This document shows, piece by piece, positions 42,084 through 49,701 of a DNA stretch of 51,941 bases. The notes below the pieces were generated by a model. The model was not told where the DNA came from. It made no database searches and worked only from the letters and a program-made list of their open reading frames with translations. Source of the stretch: Deltaproteobacteria bacterium (GTDB lineage: Bacteria; Desulfobacterota; JAENJC01); assembly GCA_030646755.1 (NCBI GenBank), contig JAUSKU010000095.1, forward strand, positions 1 to 51,941, read 5' to 3'. The stretch's first letter is position 1. Each line of letters begins with the position of its first letter. Both the position numbers and the translations under genes were made by a program.

Positions 42084-42647
42084 ATGGCGCTAGCCGACGA
42101 CATAACAGCCCTGGAAAAAAAGCTTATCCAGTTAAAAACTGGCTATGAGCAGTACTTTTTGGGAATGCAGAAGACTGCACCGGAAAAGCTGAGGTCGGAA
42201 GTCGAGAAACTGATCAGGCTTTACACAAACCAGACGATAACAAACACCGCCCTGAACTTCAGGTTAAATACTGTTGTTGCCAAGTTCAGCAGCTACAGGA
42301 CCTATTGGGACAGGACCGTCAGGGAGATAGAAGAGGGCCGCTACATCAGGGAAAAATTCAGGATGAAGCTCCATGACAGGATGAGCCAACCTGCCCCGCC
42401 TGTCCATCCCACAGCAAGAGCAGCAGCGGTAAGCCCTTCAGAGGAAGATAATATAAAAAGGGTTTATGATGAGTATGTAAAGGCCCGGAAGACCACTAAC
42501 GAGCCTATCCCCAAGTTTGAAGCAGTTGCGGAACTCATAAAAAAGCAGACCCCTGTAATCAAGGAAAAGTATAAGGCCAGTTCCGTTGACTTCAAGGTGG
42601 TCATTGAGGACGGAAAGGCAAAGCTGAAGGCAGTGCCAAAGAAGTAG
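42084..42647 (+). CDS. MXAN_5187-type coiled-coil protein
   Basis: The 187-residue product begins MALADDITALEKKLIQLKTG, continues YEQYFLGMQKTAPEKLRSEV and KFSSYRTYWDRTVREIEEG, then a Pro/Ala-rich linker and IKRVYDEYVKARKTTNE. It matches, as I recall it, the C-terminal domain family named after Myxococcus MXAN_5187, found in deltaproteobacteria and relatives. The function is unknown. Its stop codon lies within a large palindrome. Confidence 0.7.
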   Translation: MALADDITALEKKLIQLKTGYEQYFLGMQKTAPEKLRSEVEKLIRLYTNQTITNTALNFRLNTVVAKFSSYRTYWDRTVREIEEGRYIREKFRMKLHDRMSQPAPPVHPTARAAAVSPSEEDNIKRVYDEYVKARKTTNEPIPKFEAVAELIKKQTPVIKEKYKASSVDFKVVIEDGKAKLKAVPKK

Positions 42648-42678
42648 TGGCAGGTTTCAAACCTGCCACTACTTCTTT
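42638..42678. terminator. 41-bp perfect palindrome shared by convergent gene ends
   Basis: Twenty-base arms at 42638-42657 and 42659-42678 are exactly complementary around C42658 (core GTGGCAGGTTT). The plus-strand gene stops inside it (TAG 42645-42647) and the minus-strand gene stops at 42669-42671, also inside it. Arms begin AAAGAAG and end CTTCTTT, giving a short T-rich tail on both strands, so it can act as a bidirectional terminator. Confidence 0.8.
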
Positions 42679-42869
42679 CTTACCACAATCTCATACCCAG
42701 GGACCTTAACCTCTTCCACCCTGCAACTTTGCTGGGTATCTGAAACCTTTGCATGTTCCTTCCCCCCGAAGCACTGGAAAAGGGCATCCTCCGCGCTCTT
42801 TGCGGCCCTCATCTGCCAGCAGGGGCCTCCCCCCATGTGAAATACAAGAAACAGTTTGAGTTCTTCCAT
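42669..42869 (-). CDS. Small conserved-looking protein downstream of ispA
   Basis: The 66-residue product begins MEELKLFLVFHMGGGPCWQM and contains CFGGKEHAKVSDTQQSC and VPGYEIVVRKK. I recognise no domain; the paired Cys residues and VFHMGGGPCW are distinctive. The ATG follows the ispA stop immediately (TAAATG) and GGAGAAC precedes it, so it is translated from the ispA message. Confidence 0.6.
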   Translation of the reverse strand: MEELKLFLVFHMGGGPCWQMRAAKSAEDALFQCFGGKEHAKVSDTQQSCRVEEVKVPGYEIVVRKK

Positions 42870-43760
42870 TTAAGTTCTCCTTTCCACTACATATTTTGCT
42901 ATCTTCCTTAAAGGCTCCGCCTTCTCGTCAAAATCGTTCAGCGAATCTATGGCCATGTTCATCAATTCCAAGGCCCTCTCCTTTGATACTGCCATTCCTA
43001 AGATCGAAGGGTAGGTGGCCTTCTTTTTCTCCAGGTCGCTTCCCACGTCCTTTCCTATCTCTTCCTGGCTCCCTTCTATATCAAGGATATCATCTGCTAT
43101 CTGGAAGGCAAGGCCGAGACACTCACCATATCTGGTCAGCGCCTCTATCTGCTCAACAGTACCTCCACCTATCTTTGCGCCGCTTTTTATGGAGGCAAGG
43201 AGAAGGGCCCCAGTCTTATGGGTGTGAAGGTATTCAAGAGTCGGAAGGTCTATCTCCCTTCCTTCCGACTCCATGTCCACAACCTGACCTCCTACCATGC
43301 CGAAGGAGCCTGCTGCCCACGACATGTCATTAATTACATCGAGGATGATATTAGGCGTCACCGCGCTTTTATGGCTCATGTCAGTCATTACCCTGAAGGC
43401 CAGTGTCAGCAGGGCATCCCCAGCCAGGATGGCCACTGCCTCCCCGAATACCTTGTGGTTCGTTGGCCTTCCTCTCCTGAGGTCGTCGTTGTCCATGGCA
43501 GGCAGGTCATCATGGATCAGGGAGTATGTATGGATCATCTCCAGGGCGCATGCCACCGGCATTACATCCTCCATCCTTCCCCCGGCTGCCTCGCACGAAG
43601 CTATACAGAGGACAGGCCTTATCCTCTTTCCTCCAGCCATCATGCTGTATCTCATGGCCTTGTGCAAGGTTGCGGGCATCTCCGTCTCCCTGGGGAGAAA
43701 CGTGTCAAGGGCCTCCTCAACCAGCATCCCTTTTTCTTTAAGATATTTTTTTAAGCCCAA
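42870..43760 (-). CDS. ispA: Polyprenyl (farnesyl/geranylgeranyl) diphosphate synthase
   Basis: The 296-residue prenyltransferase has the first Asp-rich motif in LIHDDLPAMDNDDLRRG and the second in FQIADDILD, with GGKRIRPVL near the N-terminus. It extends dimethylallyl-PP with isopentenyl-PP to C15 or C20. It follows xseB, the common xseA-xseB-ispA order of bacteria; dxs is not adjacent. Confidence 0.93.
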   Translation of the reverse strand: MGLKKYLKEKGMLVEEALDTFLPRETEMPATLHKAMRYSMMAGGKRIRPVLCIASCEAAGGRMEDVMPVACALEMIHTYSLIHDDLPAMDNDDLRRGRPTNHKVFGEAVAILAGDALLTLAFRVMTDMSHKSAVTPNIILDVINDMSWAAGSFGMVGGQVVDMESEGREIDLPTLEYLHTHKTGALLLASIKSGAKIGGGTVEQIEALTRYGECLGLAFQIADDILDIEGSQEEIGKDVGSDLEKKKATYPSILGMAVSKERALELMNMAIDSLNDFDEKAEPLRKIAKYVVERRT

Positions 43761-43777
43761 TTCAAACTCCTATATTC

Positions 43778-43854
43778 ACCACAAAGGTCACAAAGAGCAC
43801 AAAGTAAACTATTTGCTTTAGGTCTCCCTTTGTGTCCTTCGTGTTCTTTGTGGT
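43778..43854. repeat. ACAAAG inverted repeat between xseB and ispA
   Basis: The left arm (43778-43804, ACCACAAAGGTCACAAAGAG start) contains three spaced ACAAAG units. The right arm (43828-43854) carries the complementary CTTTGTG/CTTTGTGGT units. The arms pair imperfectly over about 27 bp around a 23-bp centre. Similar GCAAAG units lie before recA. Confidence 0.7.
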
Positions 43855-43858
43855 TAGA

Positions 43859-44095
43859 TTACTTCTCGTTTTCTTCTTCAAACGGGACTGCAACAAGCTT
43901 ACCTTCTATATTCCTTGTCAGCAACTCCACCTTCTTCTCAGCCTTCTGGAGCTCCTGGGAGCAGAAACGGGTAAGCTTAACCCCCTCCTCAAACAGTTTA
44001 AGAGATTCATTCAGGGGCATGTCCCCCTTCTCCATCCTCCCAACGATCTCTTCCAGCTTTTTCATTGCATCTTCAAACTTTTCAGCCAAGGCCAA
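43859..44095 (-). CDS. xseB: Exonuclease VII small subunit
   Basis: The 78-residue product (FEDAMKKLEEIVGRMEKGDM, LNESLKLFEEGVKLTRFC) is a typical two-helix XseB. It binds XseA to form the single-strand-specific exonuclease VII. Its start lies 14 bp inside the xseA end, so the pair is coupled. Confidence 0.95.
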   Translation of the reverse strand: MALAEKFEDAMKKLEEIVGRMEKGDMPLNESLKLFEEGVKLTRFCSQELQKAEKKVELLTRNIEGKLVAVPFEEENEK

Positions 44096-45311
44096 CCTCC
44101 TCTTTACCTGTCAATCTTTCTATGCAACACTCCATCTCCCCATCCGTCACCCTGACACCCACCCTGTCCCCAATCTTGACGGCACCTATCTCCTTTATGA
44201 CCATACCAGTCTCAATGCTTGTGGTTATGCTGTACCCCCTGTTCAATATCGCCAGAGGGCTCAGGGAGTTGAGGAGGCTCATCTCCCTTTCGAGCTTACT
44301 CTTGGTAAATTCAACCTTTTGCCTCATAGAAAGATTGAGCCTCAGCGTCATGTCATCAAGCCTCTGCAATAACTGATTTACCCTGTCTCTCGGGGTTTTA
44401 AGCCTTCCCTCCAGATTTCTAATGTGGGAATGGAGAAGGTTCAATTCACCCTTTACTATATGGCAGAGCCTCCTGTAAAGGGCTTCAAGCCTTTCTTCCA
44501 GGTCCACCTTGTTTTGAACCACAAGTTCAGCGGCGGCGGAAGGGGTGGGAGCCCTGAGGTCGGCAACGAAGTCTGCAATGGTAAAGTCCGTTTCGTGGCC
44601 GACGGCAGATATGACAGGGACCCTTGAATTATAAATGGCCCTTGCCACCCCCTCATCGTTGAAGGCCCAGAGGTCCTCTATGCTTCCACCTCCACGGCCT
44701 ACGATTATCGCATCCAGGTCCGGGATTGTATTCATATCTCTGATACCCTGAACAATCTCAGGAGGCGCCTCTACGCCTTGCACACGTACTGGGTATATAA
44801 GGATATGAAGATTTGCAAATCTCCTGCCCAGGATGTGAAGCATGTCCCGAATGGCTGCGCCTGTGGGGGATGTAATGATACCTACCTTCTTTGGAACCAT
44901 AGGTATAGACCTTTTCCTTGCCTTGTCAAAAAGTCCTTCTTTTTCCAGCTTCTCCTTCAACTGTTCAAAGGCCAGCTGCAAAGCCCCGACTCCGGCAGGC
45001 TCTATGTACTCTGCCAGTATCTGGTATTCACCCCGGGCTTCGTATACTGTAATATTCCCCCTAAGGATAATATGAAGGCCGTCATCAGGCTTGAACTTCA
45101 GGAAACGACCCTGCCCCTTGAACATCACTACCCTGATCTGGGAGTTTTCATCCTTTAATGTAAAATAGATGTGGCCTGATGAAGGAGTCCTCAGGTTCGA
45201 AACCTCCCCCTCAACCCATACAAGGGCGAAGTTCTCCTCCAGTGTCCCCTTGACCATCGATGTAAGCTGGGATACGGTCAGGACCGGCCTCTTCTGTTGG
45301 AACAATTCCAT
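44082..45311 (-). CDS. xseA: Exonuclease VII large subunit
   Basis: The 409-residue protein has an N-terminal OB fold (LTVSQLTSMVKGTLEENFAL, VWVEGEVSNLRTPSSGHIYF) and the catalytic core (VGIITSPTGAAIRDMLHILG, IIVGRGGGSIEDLWAFNDE, AVGHETDFTIADFVADLRAP), followed by a coiled coil. It degrades single-stranded DNA from both ends and serves in repair. Confidence 0.96.
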   Translation of the reverse strand: MELFQQKRPVLTVSQLTSMVKGTLEENFALVWVEGEVSNLRTPSSGHIYFTLKDENSQIRVVMFKGQGRFLKFKPDDGLHIILRGNITVYEARGEYQILAEYIEPAGVGALQLAFEQLKEKLEKEGLFDKARKRSIPMVPKKVGIITSPTGAAIRDMLHILGRRFANLHILIYPVRVQGVEAPPEIVQGIRDMNTIPDLDAIIVGRGGGSIEDLWAFNDEGVARAIYNSRVPVISAVGHETDFTIADFVADLRAPTPSAAAELVVQNKVDLEERLEALYRRLCHIVKGELNLLHSHIRNLEGRLKTPRDRVNQLLQRLDDMTLRLNLSMRQKVEFTKSKLEREMSLLNSLSPLAILNRGYSITTSIETGMVIKEIGAVKIGDRVGVRVTDGEMECCIERLTGKEEVGLG

Positions 45312-45440
45312 AATAATTTAAGGCTACAACAAGAGAAAAGACAAAGCAAGGGGATTTATGGTACAAAAGTCCGGGACGTTTGACATTGGTGGTGTTTTAA
45401 TATATCTTTTTTTAGACGGACATGGGTTAAAGGGTGACGC

Positions 45441-46322
45441 ATGATACTTGTAACTGGCGCAACCGGATTTTTGGGCAACCATCTGGTAAGGGAGTTGATA
45501 GAAGGTGGATACAAGGTAAGGGCGCTGGTCAGAGATGTTAGAAGGGGTGAGAGGCTTGAATCCCAGGGTGTTGAACTTGTAAAGGGCGACATGACTGACC
45601 CTGAGTCCCTCAAAGAGGCAACTAAAGGGATAGAGACCGTCATAAATCTCGTGGGTGTTATCTCCGGCGGTGAGAAGGTTTACAGGGCCGTCCATACTGA
45701 AGGGACAAGGAAACTGGCCGAGGCAGCAAAGGAAAAAGGTGCGAAGAGGTTCATATACATCAGCGCCAACGGGGCCTCAAGGGATGGAGCCACCCCTTAC
45801 TTCAGGACAAAATGGGAGGCGGAAGAGGAGGTCAAGAAAAGCGGCCTGGAATACACCATATTCAGGCCCTCGGTCCTCTTCGGTCCAAACGACGCGTTCG
45901 TGAACCAGCTGGCCTTCGGGATGAGGTTATCTCCTGTATTTCCTGTTTTTGGAAGCGGTAAATATAAGCTCCAGCCTTTATTTGTTAAAGACCTTGCGCA
46001 GTGCATGGTAAAATCGATCACGGAACCAAAGGCCGTAAACCAGGTAATCGAGATGGGCGGGCCTGATGCCATGACATTTAACGAGATAGTTGATGCTGTT
46101 GCGGAGGCCCTGAATAAAAAGGTATACAAGATTCATATACCCCTCTCCATGATCAAGCTTTCCGCAAGGCTGATGGGTAAGATTCTTAAAAAGCCTCCTG
46201 TCTCCATAGACCAGTTGATAATGATGGAGATGGGGAATGTCTGCGACACAGCAAGGATGAAGGAGATCTTTGGAATAAAACCGACACCTTTTAAAGAAGG
46301 GCTAAGGACGTATATCCACTAA
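45441..46322 (+). CDS. NAD(P)-binding atypical SDR, NDUFA9/NmrA-like
   Basis: The 293-residue protein opens with the Rossmann motif MILVTGATGFLGNHLVREL, has RFIYISANGA, a modified YxxxK (YFRTKWEAEE) and IFRPSVLFGP. This fits complex-I-assembly-type (NDUFA9-like) and NmrA-like reductases. Its substrate is unknown. It is divergent from xseA and followed by a small secreted protein gene. Confidence 0.85.
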   Translation: MILVTGATGFLGNHLVRELIEGGYKVRALVRDVRRGERLESQGVELVKGDMTDPESLKEATKGIETVINLVGVISGGEKVYRAVHTEGTRKLAEAAKEKGAKRFIYISANGASRDGATPYFRTKWEAEEEVKKSGLEYTIFRPSVLFGPNDAFVNQLAFGMRLSPVFPVFGSGKYKLQPLFVKDLAQCMVKSITEPKAVNQVIEMGGPDAMTFNEIVDAVAEALNKKVYKIHIPLSMIKLSARLMGKILKKPPVSIDQLIMMEMGNVCDTARMKEIFGIKPTPFKEGLRTYIH

Positions 46323-46333
46323 TGGAGGTCTAT

Positions 46334-46768
46334 ATGAGAAGGTTGTTTATATCTTTATCGGTCCTGCTAATTCCCATTATTATGGGGATGGGTACAGGAA
46401 GCGGCGGCCCGACGCACAAGATCCCAACCCCCGACAAGAACTATACCGCAACGATTGTGGACTCTGATGGGGTAACTACAAAGGTAATCCAGATAAGCAT
46501 TGACGGTAAAACTTATCTGGCGGGCTCCCGCGGGAATACGACGGTGACCGTACCTTTTGAGAAGATAGCCTCCATTAAGGTTGGGAAGCTGGAGGAGGAC
46601 AAGAAGGTTGCAGTCTTCGTAACCTTAAAGGCAGGCGGCACCCTGAACATGAAGATGGAAGGGAAGGTCCTATGCTATGGCTCGGCAGATTTCGGAAATG
46701 TACAGATAGAATTTAAGGACATTAAAAAGGTGGATATCCACGGCATAGTCCCCAAGGAAACCCAGTAG
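46334..46768 (+). CDS. Secreted hypothetical protein
   Basis: ATG 46334 is chosen because GGAGG at 46324-46328 precedes it. The 144-residue product has a signal peptide (RRLFISLSVLLIPIIMGMG), then a beta-rich domain (NYTATIVDSDGVTTKVIQIS, VTVPFEKIASIKVGK, AVFVTLKAGGTLNMKMEGKV). I recognise no named family. It lies between an SDR gene and nfo, with overlaps or no gap on both sides. Confidence 0.65.
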   Translation: MRRLFISLSVLLIPIIMGMGTGSGGPTHKIPTPDKNYTATIVDSDGVTTKVIQISIDGKTYLAGSRGNTTVTVPFEKIASIKVGKLEEDKKVAVFVTLKAGGTLNMKMEGKVLCYGSADFGNVQIEFKDIKKVDIHGIVPKETQ

Positions 46769-47620
46769 ATGCCGATTGGCGCTCATATGTCCATAGCCGG
46801 AGGGGTTGGAAACGCCATACTCCGGGGTAAAGAGGTGGGGTGCGACATAGTCCAGATCTTCACCAAAAGCTCCAATCAATGGAAGGCCCGCCCTCTTGCT
46901 GAAGAAGAGATCAACCAGTTCAAGAAAAACCGGAAGGATACAGGCATCTGGCCAGTTCTGGCCCATAATTCATACCTGATAAACCTCGCATCCCCTGACA
47001 CCGAGCTATATGAAAAATCGATAGATGCAATGTTTATAGAGATGGAAAGGGCCGAGGCTTTGGGCCTCCCTTACATCATCATGCACCCTGGTGCCCATGT
47101 GGGTTCAGGAGAAGAGACCGGACTCGCAAGGATTGCCGACTCTCTTAACATCCTCTTTGAAAAGACAAAAGGTTATAAGGTAAGGTTACTGTTAGAGACA
47201 ACAGCGGGGCAGGGAACAGTCCTTGGCCACAGGTTTGAACATATCATGGTAATTATAGATAAGGTAAAGGATGACAAGAGGATCGGGGTCTGCCTTGATA
47301 CATGTCATAGCTATGTTGCGGGTTATGATATAAAAAATAGGTATGATCAGGTCTTTCAGGAGTTTGATGAGATTATAGGGATGAAGAGGTTGAAGGCATT
47401 TCACCTGAATGATACACTTAAGGTGCTTGGAAGCCGGGTGGACAGGCACTGGCATATAGGTAAGGGTGAGCTTGGACTGGAAACCTTTGAAAGGCTCATG
47501 AAAGATGATAGGTTCAAAGATCTGCCTATGATTTTGGAGACCCCGAAAGGGGTTGATGAGGATGGGAATGACATGGATGTAATAAATCTTAGAATACTTA
47601 GAGAACTAAGGAGGAAGTAA
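46769..47620 (+). CDS. nfo: Endonuclease IV
   Basis: The 283-residue AP endonuclease begins GAHMSIAGGVGNAI and has MHPGAHVG, LLLETTAGQG, GVCLDTCHSYVAGYD, KAFHLNDT and PMILETPKG, the metal-ligand motifs of Nfo. It cuts DNA at abasic sites in base excision repair. Its stop overlaps the next ATG (TAATG). Confidence 0.96.
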   Translation: MPIGAHMSIAGGVGNAILRGKEVGCDIVQIFTKSSNQWKARPLAEEEINQFKKNRKDTGIWPVLAHNSYLINLASPDTELYEKSIDAMFIEMERAEALGLPYIIMHPGAHVGSGEETGLARIADSLNILFEKTKGYKVRLLLETTAGQGTVLGHRFEHIMVIIDKVKDDKRIGVCLDTCHSYVAGYDIKNRYDQVFQEFDEIIGMKRLKAFHLNDTLKVLGSRVDRHWHIGKGELGLETFERLMKDDRFKDLPMILETPKGVDEDGNDMDVINLRILRELRRK

Positions 47621-47811
47621 TGGCAGAAATGATTACAAAGGAGATGATAGTAAACGACATAATCAAAAAGTACCCGAAGACCCTGGCTGTATTCGGAAAG
47701 TTCAAGATCGACTCCTGCTGCGGCGGCGGCACCTCTATTGAAACAGCAGGGAAGAGGGACGGGGCCGATGTGGATGCTATGGTGAAGGAACTGAATAAAT
47801 TGGGTTCATAA
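47620..47811 (+). CDS. ScdA-N/DUF542 short protein
   Basis: The 63-residue product (ITKEMIVNDIIKKYPKTLAV, then GKFKIDSCCGGG) is the N-terminal domain of ScdA/YtfE/RIC di-iron repair proteins, with its Cys-Cys-Gly-Gly motif, but without the hemerythrin-like part. Stand-alone versions are common in anaerobes and are thought to aid Fe-S or redox repair. It is coupled to nfo. A second copy of its last codons lies at 48471. Confidence 0.88.
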   Translation: MAEMITKEMIVNDIIKKYPKTLAVFGKFKIDSCCGGGTSIETAGKRDGADVDAMVKELNKLGS

Positions 47812-47812
47812 T

Positions 47813-47847
47813 GTAGGGGCGGCCCCCTGTGTCCACCCAGAGTAACT
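47813..47847. repeat. TAGGGGC-type repeat
   Basis: GTAGGGGCGGCCCCCTGTGT starts right after the DUF542 stop, a degenerate member of the family at 21664 and 25291. The remaining gap to 47952 shows nothing else that I can support, apart from GGGGAGGG before the next ATG. Confidence 0.55.
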
Positions 47848-47951
47848 GTTTTGTCGGCGATGGGGATTGAAATTTAAACCGGGGGTTGGTATAAGCAAAG
47901 CGGGGGCAAGGTAAAATGGGAAAAAGGGATAAATAAGGGGAGGGATAATCT

Positions 47952-48182
47952 ATGGATACATCTGCGGCCATAACCATGATTAAGATGCTTGAAACCGTGC
48001 CGGATCAGCTTCAGGAAAACGTTGTTGAGCATATGCGCGACTATATCGAGGATATCCGGGATGAGGCTAACTGGAAGAATTCGTTTTCACGGACCCAGGA
48101 TAAGCTTATCGCAGCCGCGCGGCAGGCCCGCCAGGAGATCGCCGGGGGAAAGAGCGGTCCACTGGACATAGAAAAGTTATGA
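47952..48182 (+). CDS. Putative type II antitoxin
   Basis: The 76-residue acidic/helical product (TSAAITMIKMLETVPDQLQE, VVEHMRDYIEDIRDEANWKN) resembles DUF2281-like or RelB-like antitoxins that start with a short membrane-neutral helix and end in an IEKL tail. Its stop overlaps the toxin ATG (TTATGA). GGGGAGGG upstream is a good ribosome site. Identity rests mainly on the partner gene. Confidence 0.7.
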   Translation: MDTSAAITMIKMLETVPDQLQENVVEHMRDYIEDIRDEANWKNSFSRTQDKLIAAARQARQEIAGGKSGPLDIEKL

Positions 48183-48442
48183 AGTCAGAGACTCTGCCGT
48201 CTTTCTGGGAGCATTACAGAAAACTTGCGCCGGATGTCAGGGCAAGGGCAAAGAAAGCGTACAGTCTTTGGTCGGCTGACCCGTTTCATCCATCGCTGCG
48301 CTTTAAGTGCGTCAACAAGCCGGAGAATATCTGGTCTGTCAGGGTTACGCTTGGATACCGGGCCATCGGTATCATGGACAATGATACCGTGACGTGGTTC
48401 TGGGTCGGCAGCCATGATGATTATGAACGGTTCTTTGGGTAA
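48179..48442 (+). CDS. ParE/RelE-fold toxin
   Basis: The 87-residue product (LPSFWEHYRKLAPDVRARAK, AYSLWSADPFHPSLRFKC, WSVRVTLGYRAIGIMDND, TWFWVGSHDDYERFFG) has the RelE-like core of beta strands, with the conserved WSVRV..YRA and GSHDDYE end of type II mRNase toxins. It is coupled to the antitoxin by a 4-bp overlap. Confidence 0.82.
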   Translation: MKSETLPSFWEHYRKLAPDVRARAKKAYSLWSADPFHPSLRFKCVNKPENIWSVRVTLGYRAIGIMDNDTVTWFWVGSHDDYERFFG

Positions 48443-48470
48443 AATCAGTAAGGCGTCCCTTGAATTCGTT

Positions 48471-48515
48471 ATGGTTAAGGAATTGAATAAGGTGGCGGCA
48501 TCGTAGGGGCAGGTC
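48471..48515 (+). repeat. Duplicated DUF542 gene end plus TAGGGGC repeat
   Basis: ATGGTTAAGGAATTGAATAA (48471-48490) matches 18 of 20 bases of 47779-47798, the end of the DUF542 gene, and encodes the same MVKELNK. It is followed by a stop joined to GTAGGGGC, as in the original. The toxin-antitoxin pair lies exactly between the two copies. Confidence 0.7.
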
Positions 48516-48573
48516 TTGCACCCGCCCGATTAGGGGGACCCGTAATGCGCCCCAACAATAAGGATTTGCAGTT

Positions 48574-48855
48574 ATGTCGACAAAGTTAGCATATATATGG
48601 GATTATGACATTGATGAAGATAAGCTCAGGGGTATCCTGGCAGGCGAAACAACAATGGGAAAGCTCGATAAGAGATGGGCTACCATTCGACTTCTGGAAT
48701 ACGCTCCCTATCATGAGATTGTCAGACTGCTGGGATACAGGGAAATCGTTGAACAATGGCCCGGATTACGTGAGAATATACGTTCCCAGGCCAGAAAGAG
48801 GGGGTTTGACTTCCTCGTAGAATGGCTTAAAAAGAAACATCCTGAGAAGATATAA
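48574..48855 (+). CDS. Partner protein of the AbiEii-type nucleotidyltransferase
   Basis: The 93-residue product (TKLAYIWDYDIDEDKLRGIL, WATIRLLEYAPYHEIVRLLG) is typical of the small gene that precedes AbiEii-like nucleotidyltransferases in many genomes. I see no HTH of the AbiEi type. The stop overlaps the next start (TAATG). It is a candidate antitoxin by position. Confidence 0.65.
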   Translation: MSTKLAYIWDYDIDEDKLRGILAGETTMGKLDKRWATIRLLEYAPYHEIVRLLGYREIVEQWPGLRENIRSQARKRGFDFLVEWLKKKHPEKI

Positions 48856-49511
48856 TGGACAAGGAATACTATTATAAAAAGCTGTATCCCCTTCAAGACA
48901 AGGTTTTGCGGATCATAAACGATTTGGATACGGGCTTTTATCTGACAGGCGGCACAGCCTCATCGAGAGGATATTTACACCACAGGTTTTCAGATGACAT
49001 TGATTTGTTTGTTAATGATGACCACCGATTTGGTCTATGGACAGATAGAATCATTCACTCTTTACACGAATCGGAGGGATGGAGCCTTGACGTCTTGCAA
49101 AGGGATGAACGATTTGTCCGTTTCTCATTGAAGGAAGGGGACCTGTTATTAAAAATAGAATTGATTAACGATGTCCCATCTCATATCGGAACTATAAGAA
49201 ATGACGCCATTCTAGGCATGCTGGACAGCGCCGAAAACATCCTTGCCAACAAAGTAACGGCAGCAATTGACCGTCAGGAACCCAAAGATCTTGCAGATAT
49301 CTGGGGTTTTAGCTGCAAGATGGGCGTTTCTCTTATCTCAACTATTACCGATGCTCACAGCAAGGCAGCAGGTATATTTCCTGCCGATCTGGCAAGGGTT
49401 CTCTGCACTGCCACTAAATCAGACTGGGAAGCAATCCGTTGGATTGAGGCTCCGAGTGCTGAAATTTTTTTAGACGATTTGCAAAAACTGGGAGAAAGCC
49501 TCATCATTTAA
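48855..49511 (+). CDS. AbiEii/AbiGii-type nucleotidyltransferase
   Basis: The 218-residue protein has YLTGGTASSRGYLHHRFSDD and IDLFVND, the GG-T/S and DxD motifs of DNA polymerase-beta-type nucleotidyltransferases of the AbiEii/MenT group, plus KVTAAIDRQEPKDLADIWGF later. Members act as toxins in type IV-like abortive-infection systems and can modify tRNA. It lies in the accessory end of the window next to another toxin-antitoxin pair and a restriction system. Confidence 0.85.
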   Translation: MDKEYYYKKLYPLQDKVLRIINDLDTGFYLTGGTASSRGYLHHRFSDDIDLFVNDDHRFGLWTDRIIHSLHESEGWSLDVLQRDERFVRFSLKEGDLLLKIELINDVPSHIGTIRNDAILGMLDSAENILANKVTAAIDRQEPKDLADIWGFSCKMGVSLISTITDAHSKAAGIFPADLARVLCTATKSDWEAIRWIEAPSAEIFLDDLQKLGESLII

Positions 49512-49636
49512 AGGTCAAGCAGGATGCTCAAAGGGGACGTTGCTGCTCCCGTTGCTTTGCTCACCGCCTTTCTCTGTTACCTCAGAAAACATATCACAGG
49601 TTGAGATCTGACCCCTGCTCTCTCTTACATTATGAC

Positions 49637-49696
49637 TCCTAACGCCGAAGCTCACCTGCGCCGCTTTTTGGCGTCAGGTGCAGTGCATTGTTATAA
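49637..49696 (-). repeat. Integron attC-like site
   Basis: On the minus strand the site begins TTATAAC (R'' box) and ends GCGTTAGGA (R' box). Between them CACCTG/CAGGTG and GCGCC/GGCGT arms pair with slight asymmetry. These features, and the 60-bp length, match integron cassette recombination sites (VCR-like TATAAC...GCGTTAG). It lies 6 bp downstream of the restriction gene in the cassette orientation. The preceding gap 49512-49636 holds no supportable gene. Confidence 0.65.
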
Positions 49697-49701
49697 TTTT
49701 T

